Below, one piece after another: positions 9,219 to 16,072 of a DNA stretch of 19,090 bases. Numbering within the stretch: the stretch's first letter is position 1; each line of letters begins with the position of its first letter. Source of the stretch: JBDHZK01 sp039811865. Its GTDB lineage: Bacteria > Actinomycetota > Actinomycetes > Propionibacteriales > Propionibacteriaceae. The position numbers were made by a program, and so were the translations under genes. Below the pieces are notes generated by a model that was not told where the DNA came from, did no database searches, and saw only the letters and a list, made by a program, of their open reading frames with translations. The DNA is taken from assembly GCA_039811865.1 (NCBI GenBank), contig JBDHZK010000039.1, positions 1 to 19,090 on the forward strand, given 5' to 3'.

Positions 9219-10616
9219 TCAGCGACAGCCGCACTGGACGACCGCGGACGTCGTTCGGTCGAGCCAGTCTCGCCCGGACTGCGCGTTCTCGCCGGGACCG
9301 TTGATCAGCAGTGCGAAGACGACGACCGAGCCGTCGGCCGTCCGGAGGTAGCCGCTCAGCCCGTGGATTCCGTTCAGGTAACCCGTCTTGGCCCGGATCA
9401 TGCCGCGGCCGGGATTCTCCGACGGGTCGTCGAAGCGGGCCGACAGCGTCCCCTCGACGCCGGCGACCGGCAATGCGGTGAGCAGCGGTCGATAGCGATC
9501 GGTGGCGAAGGCGAGCCGGAATGCGTTGGCGAGCATGCTCGGCGTGACCCGGTTGCCACGAGAGAGGCCGCTGCCGTCGGCGATCCGCGAGCCGGCGTGC
9601 CAAAGGCTCAGCTTCGTGAGCCGATCCGTCAGCGCCTGGGTCCCGGACGCGATCGAGCCGGGCTTGCCGGCAGCCAACCCGAGGTGCCGAAGCAGCACCT
9701 CGGCGGCGTCGTTGTCGCTGTAGATCAGCACTTGCTGGATGATCACGTCCAGCGGCGTGGACGCCACTTGCGCAACGGGGGCGGCACCCGCGGGGGCTGC
9801 TTGCCGCGCCACCACCGGCACCGAGATCCCCCTGGCTCGTAAGGCGGCGGCGAACGCCTTCGCGGCGTCCAAGGCTGGGTCGGTGCTGCGTCGATCCTGC
9901 GGCAGTTTGCCCTCGTCGACCCACAGTGCGGAGGTCGGGCCCACCTCGGTGATGTAGTGCTCCGGCCAGGTCGGATTCCAGCCCGCTCCGGGGAACAGTG
10001 AGGCGTCGAAGCCGAGTTGGACGCGTTTGGTCCCGCTGTTGCGCAAAGCCGCAGCCGTCTGTTCGGCCAGGTCGGCCAGCGTGGCCCGCTTGGGGTAGTA
10101 GGGGTTGCGGTTCGAGGTCAGGTAAGGGTCGCCGCCGCCGACCAGAACGATCCGGCCGGGGGCCGGGCTCACCACCTTCGTCCTGAACTGATGTCCGGCC
10201 CCGTAGGCGTCGAGGGCCGCGAGGCAGGTGAGCACCTTCAGGTTCGATGCCGGCAGCATCAAGGTGTCCGCGCGCTCGCCGTAGATCGCCTTGCCGGAGG
10301 TGGGGTCGATCAGCGCCGCCCCGATCGATCCGATGCCTTTGCGTGAGATCTGCGCCAGCCGAGTGCTCAGTGGCCCCGCCGCCGGCGGCGATGCGGGGAC
10401 GTCCGCGGGCAGGACATCGGGTAGCTGCGCCGGCCCCGACGCGGTCGCGGTGGCCGGCGCCCCCGACGGGGACGACGAGCCGGACGCTGATGCTCCAGGT
10501 GCCACCGCGGCGACGATGGGCCGCCAATAGAGGGCACCCAACACGACACAGACCGCCAAAGCGATCGCGAAAAAGGCGATGACTAGGGGTCGCGGCCCGC
10601 GCCGTCGGTTTGCCAT
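9219..10616 (-). CDS. dacB: D-alanyl-D-alanine carboxypeptidase/endopeptidase (PBP4 type, peptidase S13)
   Basis: This class C penicillin-binding protein trims or opens D-Ala crosslinks in peptidoglycan outside the membrane. The 465-residue protein has a basic N-terminus, one hydrophobic segment (about 10-30, signal anchor), a Ser/Ala/Pro-rich linker to about 80, then the three active-site motifs SNLK (Ser124, Lys127), SDN (300-302) and KTG (410-412). The order and the long insert between SxxK and SDN fit family S13. It ends in a short Cys-Gly-Cys-Arg sequence. GGGAG precedes the ATG. It is the first gene of the long minus-strand block and diverges from ppa, so the block promoter should lie in 10617-10756. 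Confidence 0.94.
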   Translation of the reverse strand: MANRRRGPRPLVIAFFAIALAVCVVLGALYWRPIVAAVAPGASASGSSSPSGAPATATASGPAQLPDVLPADVPASPPAAGPLSTRLAQISRKGIGSIGAALIDPTSGKAIYGERADTLMLPASNLKVLTCLAALDAYGAGHQFRTKVVSPAPGRIVLVGGGDPYLTSNRNPYYPKRATLADLAEQTAAALRNSGTKRVQLGFDASLFPGAGWNPTWPEHYITEVGPTSALWVDEGKLPQDRRSTDPALDAAKAFAAALRARGISVPVVARQAAPAGAAPVAQVASTPLDVIIQQVLIYSDNDAAEVLLRHLGLAAGKPGSIASGTQALTDRLTKLSLWHAGSRIADGSGLSRGNRVTPSMLANAFRLAFATDRYRPLLTALPVAGVEGTLSARFDDPSENPGRGMIRAKTGYLNGIHGLSGYLRTADGSVVVFALLINGPGENAQSGRDWLDRTTSAVVQCGCR

Positions 10617-10756
10617 GCAGTCACTCCCGGTTCCGGTGGCGGAGCGCGGAGCCGCCTTCGGGGACGATCGACCAACCCCGCGTTCGATGCGCGAAACCCG
10701 CCCGGCCCCGTTAGGCTCGTCTAGACATTGTCGTCCTCAGCATAGAGAGGTCATCC
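10617..10756. promoter_or_regulatory. Divergent promoter region between dacB and ppa
   Basis: This 140-base gap separates two genes facing away from each other and must carry promoters for both. On the ppa strand TAGGCT (10712-10717) and TAGACA (10722-10727) resemble actinobacterial -10 boxes, but I see no convincing -35 partner at the right distance. AGAGAGG (10744-10750) is the ppa ribosome-binding site, six bases before its GTG. Confidence 0.5.
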
Positions 10757-11302
10757 GTGGCGAACGACGAGAGCCAGCGTCCGGTCGGGATCCATTTCGA
10801 CGTGACGGTCGAGATCCCCCAGGGCACCAAGAACAAGTACGAGATGGACCACAAGACCGGTCGCATCCGGCTCGACCGGACGTTGTTCACGGCGACGCAG
10901 TACCCGCAGGATTACGGGTTCATCGAAGGCACCCTGGGTGAGGACGGCGATCCGCTGGACGCCATGGTGCTGCTGCCCGAGGCCACCTTCCCGGGCGCGC
11001 TGATCGAATGCCGCGCCATCGGCATGTTCCGGATGCGCGACGAGATGGGGGGCGACGACAAGGTTTTGTGCGTCCCCGTCGCCGATCACCGGCAGGACCA
11101 CCTACGCGACCTTGAGAACGTCCCCTCTTACACCCAACTTGAGATCGAGCACTTCTTCACCGTCTACAAGGACCTCGAGCCGGGGAAGTCGACCGAGGGC
11201 TCGTCTTGGGTCGGCCGCGAAGAGGCGGAGGCCGAGATCCAAAAGAGCTACGACCGCGCTAAGGGCACGCACTTCGAGCATCACCACGTGAACCTCGCCT
11301 GA
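10757..11302 (+). CDS. ppa: Inorganic pyrophosphatase, family I
   Basis: The enzyme hydrolyses pyrophosphate and so pulls forward nucleotide, tRNA-charging and other synthetic reactions. The 181-residue protein carries the family I signature DGDPLD (63-68) with its metal-binding Asp residues, an early VEIPQGTKNKYE segment (18-29), the YPQDYGFIEGT segment (49-59) and a DEMGGDDK segment (95-102). The length is usual for the soluble hexameric bacterial enzyme. It starts with GTG, preceded by AGAGAGG. It diverges from dacB and is probably monocistronic, since two inverted repeats follow its stop. The C-terminus is rich in His (HFEHHHVN), which is a minor oddity. Confidence 0.97.
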   Translation: MANDESQRPVGIHFDVTVEIPQGTKNKYEMDHKTGRIRLDRTLFTATQYPQDYGFIEGTLGEDGDPLDAMVLLPEATFPGALIECRAIGMFRMRDEMGGDDKVLCVPVADHRQDHLRDLENVPSYTQLEIEHFFTVYKDLEPGKSTEGSSWVGREEAEAEIQKSYDRAKGTHFEHHHVNLA

Positions 11303-11315
11303 CCGCGCAGCGCGG
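11303..11315 (+). terminator. Short GC hairpin directly after ppa
   Basis: CCGCG-CAG-CGCGG is a perfect 5-bp stem with a 3-base loop that begins at the base after the ppa stop codon. There is no T-run. It may terminate ppa, alone or with the larger inverted repeat at 11323-11389. Confidence 0.35.
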
Positions 11316-11322
11316 CTGAGTC

Positions 11323-11389
11323 AAACGCGACGCGCGCTCGCTGGATTCGGGACCGTTTCGGCCGCATTTCGCGAACGCGCGTCGTGTTT
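11323..11389. repeat. 14-bp inverted repeat in the ppa-sixA gap
   Basis: AAACGCGACGCGCG (11323-11336) pairs with CGCGCGTCGTGTTT (11376-11389) over all 14 positions, counting one G-U pair. The spacer is 39 bases. The right arm is followed by one more T, giving a TTTT end on the + strand, which fits a ppa terminator with an unusually long loop. A protein-binding site is an alternative. Confidence 0.6.
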
Positions 11390-11435
11390 TGCCGACCGGC
11401 GGCCGCGGGTCGCTGTCCCTGGCTAGGGTGCGGAC

Positions 11436-11930
11436 ATGGTCAAGCGGATCCTCTACCTGATGCGCCACGCCGAGGCCGAGCACTTCGCTCCCGGCCGAGG
11501 CGACCATGCCCGCCGCCTCACCGCCGACGGCCGGGCCGAGGCCCAGGGGGCCGGCAAGGCGTTGCGGGACGCCGGAGTCCAGGTCGTGCTGGCGTCGTCG
11601 GCGGTTCGGGCCGCCGAGACCGCGGCGGAGTTGGGGCTTGCAGCCGCCGTCCAGGCCCTCGACGAGCTGTACAACGCACCCGGGTTCGCGCTGTTGGCGC
11701 ACATCGCCATGCTGCCCGACGCCCTGACCACCGCGATGGTCGTCGGCCATGCCCCCGGCGTCCCGAACCTGGCTCACGACTTGGCCGACGAGACCACGTC
11801 GGACCCGAAACTCTACGAGCGCCTGTGGCAGGGCTTCCCGACCGCCACCGTGGTCGGGCTGGAGTTCGACGCCGAATGGGACGACCTGGGCGAGGGTCGA
11901 CTCTTCTTGCTGCACCGCCCCGGCTGGTAG
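11436..11930 (+). CDS. SixA-like histidine phosphatase
   Basis: The 164-residue protein belongs to the histidine phosphatase (phosphoglycerate mutase-like) superfamily. LMRHAEAE places the phospho-accepting His at residue 11 after Arg10, SSAVRAAETA (54-63) gives a second active-site Arg at 58, and VVGHAPGV (102-109) gives the second His at 105. Its short, compact size matches SixA proteins, which in E. coli act on phosphohistidine in the phosphotransferase system; the actinobacterial substrate is not known from the sequence. It follows ppa by 133 bases that contain terminator-like repeats, so it probably has its own promoter. The gene converges with the zinc-ribbon gene. Confidence 0.85.
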   Translation: MVKRILYLMRHAEAEHFAPGRGDHARRLTADGRAEAQGAGKALRDAGVQVVLASSAVRAAETAAELGLAAAVQALDELYNAPGFALLAHIAMLPDALTTAMVVGHAPGVPNLAHDLADETTSDPKLYERLWQGFPTATVVGLEFDAEWDDLGEGRLFLLHRPGW

Positions 11931-12102
11931 TTCTCACCCGCCTCCGCCGAGGTGGTCGCGCTGGTCGGGCGGGCCTGTTCGGCAAGGGCTGACGAGGCAA
12001 GGCCCCATAACCGCCCTGTTGCCGATGTCCGTTCGCTTCATCGAAGGTTCGATTCCCGGAGCGCAACCAGCAGGTACTAGTACGCGCAAGTCCTAGTTGG
12101 GC
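11931..12102. other. Convergent intergenic gap with nested inverted repeats
   Basis: This 172-base gap separates the sixA-like stop from the zinc-ribbon gene stop on the other strand. GGGCGG (11967-11972) can pair with CCGCCC (12011-12016) and, nested inside, GGCCT (11972-11976) with AGGCC (12000-12004); the two stems share base 11972, so they compete at the edge. This is a plausible terminator for converging genes. Near the end are a tRNA-3'-end-like stretch (12046-12069) and the 10-base palindrome GTACTAGTAC (12074-12083). I see no gene. Confidence 0.45.
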
Positions 12103-12762
12103 TCAGACCGGCTTGACGTAGACCACCGCGTTGGTCCCGCCCTTGCACACGATCCACGGCCCGCGGATGCAACTCATCACGTAGTCACGGCCGGTCGCCG
12201 GCGAATGGGCCTGCACCTGCAGCGGGTTGGCCGGACCGGCCGCCCATACGGCCGCCGCGACGTTCTGGGCGAAGGGGCAGGAGGTGTTGGACCCGGCGCC
12301 TACGTCGGCGTTGCATGCGCGGATGCCCGGCGGAAGCTGCGGGAGCGAGGCCGTCGTGGCCGTGCCGCCGGGCAGACCGGGCGAATCCGTCGGGCCTGCG
12401 CTCGGCAGGCCGGGCGTCGAAATCGATGACGACGGCGGCGCGGAGCCGGTCTGGGGCGTGGTCGCCTCGCCCGTGGTCGGAGTCGCCGGGCCATCGGGCT
12501 GCGAAGATTCCTGCTTCACCGGCGTGACCGCTGCCCCGGTCGCGTGCGGGGTGGCTGACGGTGGCCGCAAGGTGATGCCGTTTCGCAGCAGGACGAGTCC
12601 CAAAGTCACGCCGGCGGCGATCACCAGCATCACCGTTACGACGCCAATGAACCACGCCCGGACACCACGAGGACGGGGATCGGGTGCGGGCAGCGCCGCG
12701 CCGCAGTACTCGCAGAACGCAGCACCGGGCTCGTTCTGGGTGCCGCAGTTTGGACAAGTCAT
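12103..12762 (-). CDS. Zinc-ribbon, single-pass membrane protein with Cys-rich outer domain
   Basis: The 219-residue protein opens with a zinc ribbon (CPNC at 3-6 and CEYC at 17-20), followed by a Pro-rich basic stretch and one membrane helix (about 36-59). A Pro/Thr/Ser/Gly-rich linker (about 66-145) leads to a small C-terminal domain with four Cys (150, 162, 198, 206) and the pattern SNTSCPFAQNVAAAV...SPATGRDYVMSC...VCKGG.NAVVYV. I recall this 'NTSCPFA' domain in many actinobacterial membrane proteins, where its function is unknown; the Cys probably form two disulfides outside the cell. The topology suggests coupling of a cytoplasmic zinc module to an outer sensor or binding domain, which is inference. 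GGGGGT lies about eight bases before the ATG. It stands alone. Confidence 0.82.
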   Translation of the reverse strand: MTCPNCGTQNEPGAAFCEYCGAALPAPDPRPRGVRAWFIGVVTVMLVIAAGVTLGLVLLRNGITLRPPSATPHATGAAVTPVKQESSQPDGPATPTTGEATTPQTGSAPPSSSISTPGLPSAGPTDSPGLPGGTATTASLPQLPPGIRACNADVGAGSNTSCPFAQNVAAAVWAAGPANPLQVQAHSPATGRDYVMSCIRGPWIVCKGGTNAVVYVKPV

Positions 12763-12829
12763 CGCCGATTACCCCCGTCGAACCAGTGTGTCATGGGGAA
12801 AGTGACCGATGCCGGAACCTCGCCAACCG

Positions 12830-13282
12830 CTACGGCCGCGACGAAAGCCTTGTCAGGAGGGCTTGGTTCATCTTGTCGTAGCCCCGATACAGCTGCGCCT
12901 CAAGGTTGGTTGCCGCCAAGACGGGGGCCAGGATGCCGCTGCAGGTCTCCGACATCACGAACCGGACGGACCGATCGTCGTGATCGAAGATCTCGAAGCT
13001 ACGGTCGGCGTCGAACAGGCCGGGACGTCCGATCCGAGCCAGCCAGCGCAGCTCGCGTGGCGGCCGGACGACGGTCACCATCGGCCTAAGCACCAGGGGC
13101 GCGTGATGGTCCAAGGCCAATCGGATGCGGAGCCGCTCGCCCACCCGCAGACGCCCGGATGCCGAGCGGAGAAAGGGATTCCAGCGCCGATGGGACGCCA
13201 GGTCACTCAGTTCGGCCCAGACCCGTTCGGCGCTGCCGGGCAACAGCGTCTCGGTGCGGATCACCCAAGGCCGCACCGTCAT
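12830..13282 (-). CDS. SRPBCC (START-like) domain protein
   Basis: The 150-residue protein fits the SRPBCC/polyketide-cyclase-type ligand-binding fold: an opening strand (IRTETLLPGSAERVWAELSD), the typical HRRWNPF segment (31-37), alternating beta-strands to about residue 112, and a long C-terminal amphipathic helix (about 117-147). Members bind hydrophobic ligands such as lipids, sterols or polyketides in a deep cavity, and some act as enzymes. The ATG at 13282 overlaps the hydrolase stop as ATGA and CGGAAG lies about seven bases upstream. It is the last gene of the oxidoreductase-hydrolase operon, so it may bind, carry or process the same small molecule. The open frame continues far upstream only as a shadow of the hydrolase gene. 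Confidence 0.85.
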   Translation of the reverse strand: MTVRPWVIRTETLLPGSAERVWAELSDLASHRRWNPFLRSASGRLRVGERLRIRLALDHHAPLVLRPMVTVVRPPRELRWLARIGRPGLFDADRSFEIFDHDDRSVRFVMSETCSGILAPVLAATNLEAQLYRGYDKMNQALLTRLSSRP

Positions 13283-14406
13283 CGTCGGCTTCCGGTCGCC
13301 ACAACGGACGCCCGACGCATGAAGTCCAGCATCGACGGAAAGCAGTCGCGGGCGGCGTGGGCTCCCATGAAGACGTCCTGGTGTCCGTACCCCGGGAAGA
13401 CCTTGAGTTCGTGCCAGTGGGCGCCGAGTTTGGCCAGGCGGGCGTGGCACACGACGTTGGAGTCGGCGAAGACACGGTTGCGGTCGCCGGTGGTGAACAG
13501 GATTGGCGTTGTGATCTCGCGCGCGTAGACGAAGTAGTCGTCGGGCAGCGCGTCGTGATCGGCGTTGGTCGGGTCGAACTTCAGCGGCCGCGATCCGGCC
13601 CGGACGAGCTTTCGGACGTGCCGGTAGTAATGCATGCTGGTCGCTCCGTAGAGATCGGCGCCGCGCCGGTGCGTGACGTCCGCCAGATTCTCGTGCCGGT
13701 ACAAGGCCGGCCACCCCGCTCCCCACATCATGCTGAGCATGTGGCAGCCGGGCACGTCGCATTCGGGGTGGACGATCGAAACCGCCCTGCTCAGCAGGTG
13801 ACCGCGGGTGCCGCGCGGCTCGTCCGGGAACGTTGGGCTGAGGTAGGGCAGGCCCAGGCCGTACTCGACCAACTCCGGCGCGATGCGCAGCTTCAGGTGG
13901 CTCCAGGCGGGGACACGCAGCGTCAGGCCCGCGCTGTTGGCGACGACGCTGGTGATGTCGTCCACGGCCTTGCCGAAGAGGCTGAACAGGAAGGTCACCG
14001 CGCCCAGGCAGTGGGTGACGACATGCAACCGGCGAGCGCCGATGCGCTCCCGGATCGTCCGAACGGCGGCCGGGAAGTCGTACAGCGCTACGTCGTCGAA
14101 GGTGTATCGGTGCGGGAACAGGTTGTAGGAGTGCCGGTTGCTCATCCGAAAGTCCAGGCACCACACATCGGTGAAGCCGTTGTCGAGCAGGTGCGTGACC
14201 AGATTCTCGTGCTCGGGCATGACGAACATGTCGGTCGAGGTGGTCAGGCCATGCACGATCATCACCGAGTCGCCAGCGTCGTTGTGTGGGTCGCGGTTGA
14301 AGCGCAGCAGGCTCAGCCCCAGGCCGTCCCCGGTGGTGAAGTAGTGGGTGCTGACTTCGGCGTTCGAGACACCGGACAACGTGTAGAGGGGGATCTCGCG
14401 CTTCAT
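13279..14406 (-). CDS. Alpha/beta hydrolase with Cys at the nucleophile position
   Basis: The 375-residue protein shows an oxyanion-loop HGLT (about 52-55), a nucleophile elbow reading THCLGA with Cys133 where Ser is usual, a candidate acid Asp308 in TTGDRN and the terminal catalytic His342 in YGHQDVF. A long lid region (about 155-295) includes HPECDVPGCHMLSMMWGAGWPALY. I recall very similar sequences as the hydrolase part of actinobacterial GMC-oxidoreductase/hydrolase (cholesterol-oxidase-like) proteins, which also have HCxG. Cys nucleophiles are known in dienelactone hydrolases. The second of two adjacent ATG codons is chosen because GGAG stands five bases before it; it overlaps the upstream stop as TGATG. 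No signal peptide is visible. The substrate is unknown; a lipid, steroid or lactone ester made by the partner oxidoreductase is a reasonable guess. Confidence 0.85.
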   Translation of the reverse strand: MKREIPLYTLSGVSNAEVSTHYFTTGDGLGLSLLRFNRDPHNDAGDSVMIVHGLTTSTDMFVMPEHENLVTHLLDNGFTDVWCLDFRMSNRHSYNLFPHRYTFDDVALYDFPAAVRTIRERIGARRLHVVTHCLGAVTFLFSLFGKAVDDITSVVANSAGLTLRVPAWSHLKLRIAPELVEYGLGLPYLSPTFPDEPRGTRGHLLSRAVSIVHPECDVPGCHMLSMMWGAGWPALYRHENLADVTHRRGADLYGATSMHYYRHVRKLVRAGSRPLKFDPTNADHDALPDDYFVYAREITTPILFTTGDRNRVFADSNVVCHARLAKLGAHWHELKVFPGYGHQDVFMGAHAARDCFPSMLDFMRRASVVATGSRR

Positions 14407-15839
14407 CATGGCTCCAAGCCGGCGCGGCGAGCCGCGTGCCGAAGGTTCGGGTCCAAGACGGCCCGCTTGGCGGCGTCCCTGGTGGTGCGGCTGTGCATAT
14501 ACCGGTAGCCGCCGTGCGCGATGACGATGTCGTCGAACGCCTCGACGATCTCGTCCAGCAGCGGGGGAGGCAGCTTCTCGGGGTTGATCCCGGGGTAGAA
14601 CATGAGCTCGCAAAAGCGATCCTGGCCACCGGTGGCGAGGTAGGGCGAGCGAATGCTCTTGACGTACACCCCGATGAAGGTGAAGCATCCGGATCGCTCC
14701 CGGTAGCCCGACATGAGGTCCCACAAGTCGGCGAAGATGGGCTCGTAACGGTCCACCGGGGCCAACGCGATCAGCATCCGCGTCGGGTCACCCACCGTGG
14801 AGTCGAGCGTCTTGTCGGTGAAGAACTCGATGTTCTTGATGGACGCGTACCGCGGGCTGGCCACGACGCCGGCCATGCCGACGTACTTCAGGACGCGGTC
14901 CAGCGAGGCCGGGAGGCGTCCCGCCGCGACCCCGATGCCGTGCAGGACGCCGTAGGCGGCGGTGTTGAGGGCGCGCCGGGCGGCGTCCTGGGAGGTGTCG
15001 TGGTAGGTCGAGAACTGGCCGATGCCGAAGTGGCGACCGCGCTCGCGGGCGAAGTCGATCCACACGCCGCGCTCCATCATCGCGTCGCCCGGATCGGCGA
15101 TCAGCGGCGCGGTGCCCGCCACGAAGTCGGCCCGCGAGCGGAAGACCCGCTGCCGGTTCTCCCAGATGGTCGAGTACTTGTCGACCTTGATGATCCGCAG
15201 CCGGAGCCGGGTGATCACCCCGTGGCGGCCCAGTCCGGCGAGCACTCGGTAGAAGGCGTCCGCGTCTGTCGTCGGGGAGCACGTGTGCAACTCGCCGTCG
15301 AAGTCGACGTAGTCGAGTTCGCGCACGTTGTCGATGAACAGACCGAACCGATGGGACGCCGGGCTGATCCCGCCAACCGAGGCGAAGCCGCCGACACTGA
15401 TGTCGCGGTGGTCGCCGACCACCGGAAGTCCGTATCCCGACTCGGCCAACTCGTCGTCCACGAGCGCGGTGATCGCGCCACCCTCGACGTCCGCGGTGAG
15501 GTTCTCGGTGTCGACACCTCGGATGCGGTTCAGGAAGTGGGTGAGCAGGACGCCCCCGCCCTCGGCCAGCACCAGGTCGTTGCTGGAGTGCCCCTTGCTG
15601 CGAATCCGCAGCGTCTGGCCCAACTGCTTGGCCTCGCGCATGGCGGCGCCGACTTCGGCCGCGGTGCCCGGCAGGTAGACCTTGAACGGCGGCTTGGGGG
15701 CGATGCCGGGGTCACCGATGCGCTCCCAGTCGTAGCCCAGTGCGTCCAGACTGTCGTGGGAGAACGTCTCGTGGCTGTTGATCCGCCCGCGCCAGCTTTT
15801 CGAAGCCACCGGTGGGTTGGCCGCTCGGGATGCTGGCAT
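14406..15839 (-). CDS. FAD-binding PCMH-type oxidoreductase (VAO family)
   Basis: The 477-residue protein contains a PCMH-type FAD-binding domain: KVYLPGTAAEVGAAMREA (53-70), RIRSKGHSSNDL (78-89) in which His84 is a candidate for covalent FAD attachment, GGAITALVDDEL (120-131), and the VGDHRDISVGGFASVGGIS pyrophosphate loop (141-159). The C-terminal part resembles the substrate-cap domain of aldonolactone or sterol-oxidase-like VAO enzymes. These enzymes oxidise alcohols, usually with oxygen or a bound electron acceptor. The ATG at 15839 is chosen for the strong GAGGAGG four bases upstream; an in-frame ATG at 15896 lacks one. No clear signal sequence is seen. It heads the three-gene operon with the hydrolase and SRPBCC genes. 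The substrate cannot be named from sequence. Confidence 0.88.
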   Translation of the reverse strand: MPASRAANPPVASKSWRGRINSHETFSHDSLDALGYDWERIGDPGIAPKPPFKVYLPGTAAEVGAAMREAKQLGQTLRIRSKGHSSNDLVLAEGGGVLLTHFLNRIRGVDTENLTADVEGGAITALVDDELAESGYGLPVVGDHRDISVGGFASVGGISPASHRFGLFIDNVRELDYVDFDGELHTCSPTTDADAFYRVLAGLGRHGVITRLRLRIIKVDKYSTIWENRQRVFRSRADFVAGTAPLIADPGDAMMERGVWIDFARERGRHFGIGQFSTYHDTSQDAARRALNTAAYGVLHGIGVAAGRLPASLDRVLKYVGMAGVVASPRYASIKNIEFFTDKTLDSTVGDPTRMLIALAPVDRYEPIFADLWDLMSGYRERSGCFTFIGVYVKSIRSPYLATGGQDRFCELMFYPGINPEKLPPPLLDEIVEAFDDIVIAHGGYRYMHSRTTRDAAKRAVLDPNLRHAARRAGLEP

Positions 15840-15843
15840 CGGG

Positions 15844-15850
15844 CCTCCTC
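15844..15850 (-). promoter_or_regulatory. Strong ribosome-binding site of the FAD oxidoreductase gene
   Basis: GAGGAGG on the minus strand, four bases before the ATG at 15839. It fixes this start against the longer frame beginning at 15896. Confidence 0.8.
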
Positions 15851-15978
15851 GCGATCGGCGGGTCGTGGCCGCCACGCTAACGCAGGCGGGTGCCAAGCGG
15901 TGTTCTCCGGGCCGTCCTGCGCCGCTGGGTGGAATCGCACCTTGGACGCGGGCTCAGAGGGTCGCTCAGCTGAAGCGG

Positions 15979-16010
15979 GGCGATTCATGGCCTGGCTAGG
16001 CGATTCGTGG
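15979..16010. repeat. 12-base direct repeat, 20-base spacing, possible operator
   Basis: GGCGATTCATGG (15979-15990) recurs as GGCGATTCGTGG (15999-16010), with one mismatch and start-to-start spacing of 20 bases, close to two helical turns. It lies about 140-170 bases upstream of the oxidoreductase operon and just past the epimerase stop. A regulator-binding site is an inference. Confidence 0.6.
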
Positions 16011-16072
16011 GTCGGTGGTGGGTCGAGGGCCGGCCACCGAGCTCGTCGAAGGGTCGCAACGCCACCGGCTGA

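Larger units (their letters stand above)
15840..16072. promoter_or_regulatory. Upstream region of the oxidoreductase operon
   Basis: This 233-base gap lies between two minus-strand genes and should hold the promoter of the three-gene operon. It contains a 12-base direct repeat (15979-16010, listed separately) and the palindrome TCAGCTGA (15966-15973). I see no clear -35/-10 pair and no supported small gene. Confidence 0.45.

Noticed and set aside
9187..10527. Second long minus-strand frame overlapping dacB
   Set aside because: The dacB frame carries SNLK, SDN and KTG motifs at proper spacing; the other frame is Arg-rich with no features.
11991..12069. An intact tRNA gene ending in CCA
   Set aside because: No D-arm, anticodon arm or acceptor complement can be drawn; only the 3' part resembles a tRNA, so it is listed as an observation only.
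13283..14629. Long upstream extension of the SRPBCC frame (total 599 codons)
   Set aside because: It runs through the hydrolase gene in another frame with low-complexity Arg/Pro-rich translation; the ATG at 13282 has ATGA overlap and a ribosome-binding site.
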